Below are positions 4,472-5,425 of a DNA stretch of 5,425 bases, piece after piece; positions within the stretch are counted from its first letter, which is position 1; each line of letters opens with the position of its first letter. The position numbers were made by a program, and so were the translations under genes. This DNA is from an uncultured Clostridia bacterium (GTDB lineage Bacteria > Bacillota > Clostridia > Christensenellales > UBA1242). The DNA lies in contig CAKVMF010000072.1 of the NCBI GenBank assembly GCA_934771675.1, forward strand, positions 1 to 5,425, given 5' to 3'. The notes beneath the pieces were generated by a model. It had not been told where the DNA came from. It saw only the letters and a list, made by a program, of their open reading frames with translations, and made no database searches.

Positions 4472-5425
4472 TTATTTTTCAATTCCTTTATCTTTATCTT
4501 TTGCTTTCTTGTTTTCTTCTTCAACAATCTTCATGATAGAATTTTTGATATACTCTTTCAAAAATCTTATAAACACTTCATTTTTTATTTCTTTAACAAT
4601 CTTGTTAAGTTCACGGCGTTCAATTTGTCTTTTGTTATAAGTTTTCAAAAAGTCTTGCAACACTTCCAAAAAGTCATTGTTTGAAATCATGTTATTTTCT
4701 TCTTTTGACTTTTTTAAAATAGAACGCAAGCAAACCTGCATAAGCTCGCTCATATTTTTTCCAGTTTCGCTTGAGTATGGAAACCTTCCATCATCAGCTC
4801 TCAAAACACCCAAAAAGTTGTGATCTTCCCCACCATCTTTTCGAAGTGGCGCTGTTGTTATATTTAAAAATTTTGAATTTCCAACTTTTCCAATATATGA
4901 AATAAAATCTTGTCTTTTTAAAATTTCATTAAGTTCATCTTTTTTGTATTCAACATCCGCAAAATCAACACTCCAAGGATCAAGGTTGTTTTTGAGAATA
5001 TATGTTCGCATCCAACTGCTGAGCGAATCATTGATTGGAGTAACATAAATTGCAGATACTGGGCTGTGAACCACACTGTATGGTGAATATGCCATAAACG
5101 AAATATTGCCAAGCAAATAGTCGATTTCCCTCTTTGAATAACCAACATATCTACAAAGCTCCTTGAATGAAGAAACTGTGTTGTCCATAACAAGTGCACC
5201 AGCACTATGTGCAAACACAACCATCTTTCTAAGATTTTCACCAGCTTCTTTTGTATCTATTTTTCTAAATCCTTTTGAAACAAGTGGCATAAACACCTTG
5301 CTTGCAAGTCTTAAAAAATCTTCATCATCATAATTATAACTAAGTGAAAGATTGTCGTTTAAAACATGACCTTTGCAATACATGATTGAATATATGTCAA
5401 AATTATCTGCATTTCTTTCAGCATA
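4472..5425 (-). CDS. Unknown hydrolase-like protein (Ser type), 5' end beyond window
   Basis: The frame is open to the window edge, giving 317 visible residues. The ATG at 5383 is therefore probably internal, since 14 sense codons precede it. I cannot name the family. Residues 67-78 (counted from the edge), KMVVFAHSAGAL, look like a beta strand entering a nucleophile elbow with Ser-74. ND at 132-133 and His-202 (GEDHNF) are candidate acid and base. Similarity in order and spacing to the downstream gene (elbow, S+..+D..L helix, LNIT..16th-position His) indicates paralogy. After about residue 240 it has an extra charged helical tail with likely coiled-coil character (NKRQIERRELNKIVKEIKNE), ending in a Lys/Glu-rich run. 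That tail is absent from the neighbour. The TAA at 4474-4472 is one base from the next ATG, so the pair is almost certainly cotranscribed and translationally coupled. Their promoter lies outside the window. Confidence 0.72.
   Translation of the reverse strand, partial: YAERNADNFDIYSIMYCKGHVLNDNLSLSYNYDDEDFLRLASKVFMPLVSKGFRKIDTKEAGENLRKMVVFAHSAGALVMDNTVSSFKELCRYVGYSKREIDYLLGNISFMAYSPYSVVHSPVSAIYVTPINDSLSSWMRTYILKNNLDPWSVDFADVEYKKDELNEILKRQDFISYIGKVGNSKFLNITTAPLRKDGGEDHNFLGVLRADDGRFPYSSETGKNMSELMQVCLRSILKKSKEENNMISNNDFLEVLQDFLKTYNKRQIERRELNKIVKEIKNEVFIRFLKEYIKNSIMKIVEEENKKAKDKDKGIEK

Noticed and set aside
4471..4527. A longer start for the Cys-type gene at 4527, adding 19 Lys-rich residues.
   Set aside because: There is no ribosome binding site at a proper distance, and the segment merely overlaps the end of the upstream gene. 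The ATG at 4470 directly follows the upstream stop.
4472..5383. Treating the ATG at 5383 as the start of the Ser-type gene.
   Set aside because: The frame stays open for all 14 codons to the window edge and no ribosome binding site precedes 5383, so the gene is better described as cut at its 5' end.

Overview
The window looks like chromosome of an AT-rich, low-GC bacterium, most simply an uncultured Bacillota/Clostridia-type organism. This placement is an inference from ribosomal-protein sequence style, strong AGGAGG ribosome binding sites, standard-code stops and the classical S10 gene order. No 16S or other formal marker is present. All six recognised ribosomal genes and both unknown genes lie on the minus strand, so transcription runs from high to low coordinates.

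From right to left: 5425-3388 holds two tightly packed unknown genes. The first is cut by the window edge. They look like diverged paralogues with an alpha/beta-hydrolase-type nucleophile elbow: A-H-S-A-G with a serine in the upstream one, S-H-C-V-G with a cysteine in the downstream one. The second gene ends in a strong intrinsic terminator whose stem begins inside the stop codon (3362-3389).

Positions 3361-2912 form a non-coding region of about 450 bases. It carries an inverted repeat (3263-3288), a near-consensus vegetative promoter with a 17-base spacer and an AT-rich upstream stretch (3194-3222), and a predicted leader RNA of about 276 nt. The leader contains at least four hairpins, a U8 tract and a possible loop-to-upstream pseudoknot. 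It is a good candidate for an autoregulatory S10-operon leader, and I cannot match it to a described leader class.

Positions 2911-1 are the start of the S10 operon: rpsJ, rplC, rplD, rplW, rplB and the 5' two thirds of rpsS, with gaps of -1 to 22 bases. They encode S10, L3, L4, L23, L2 and S19, which assemble into the two ribosomal subunits. S10 also serves as NusE in antitermination, and L4 is the known feedback regulator of this operon in other bacteria. Apart from rplC the genes look ordinary. The L3 start lines up with Met-11 of usual L3 proteins, and the 22 bases upstream look like the eroded codons of the missing N-terminus interrupted by the ribosome binding site.

The most interesting targets are the structured leader, the shortened L3 and the Ser/Cys hydrolase-like pair.
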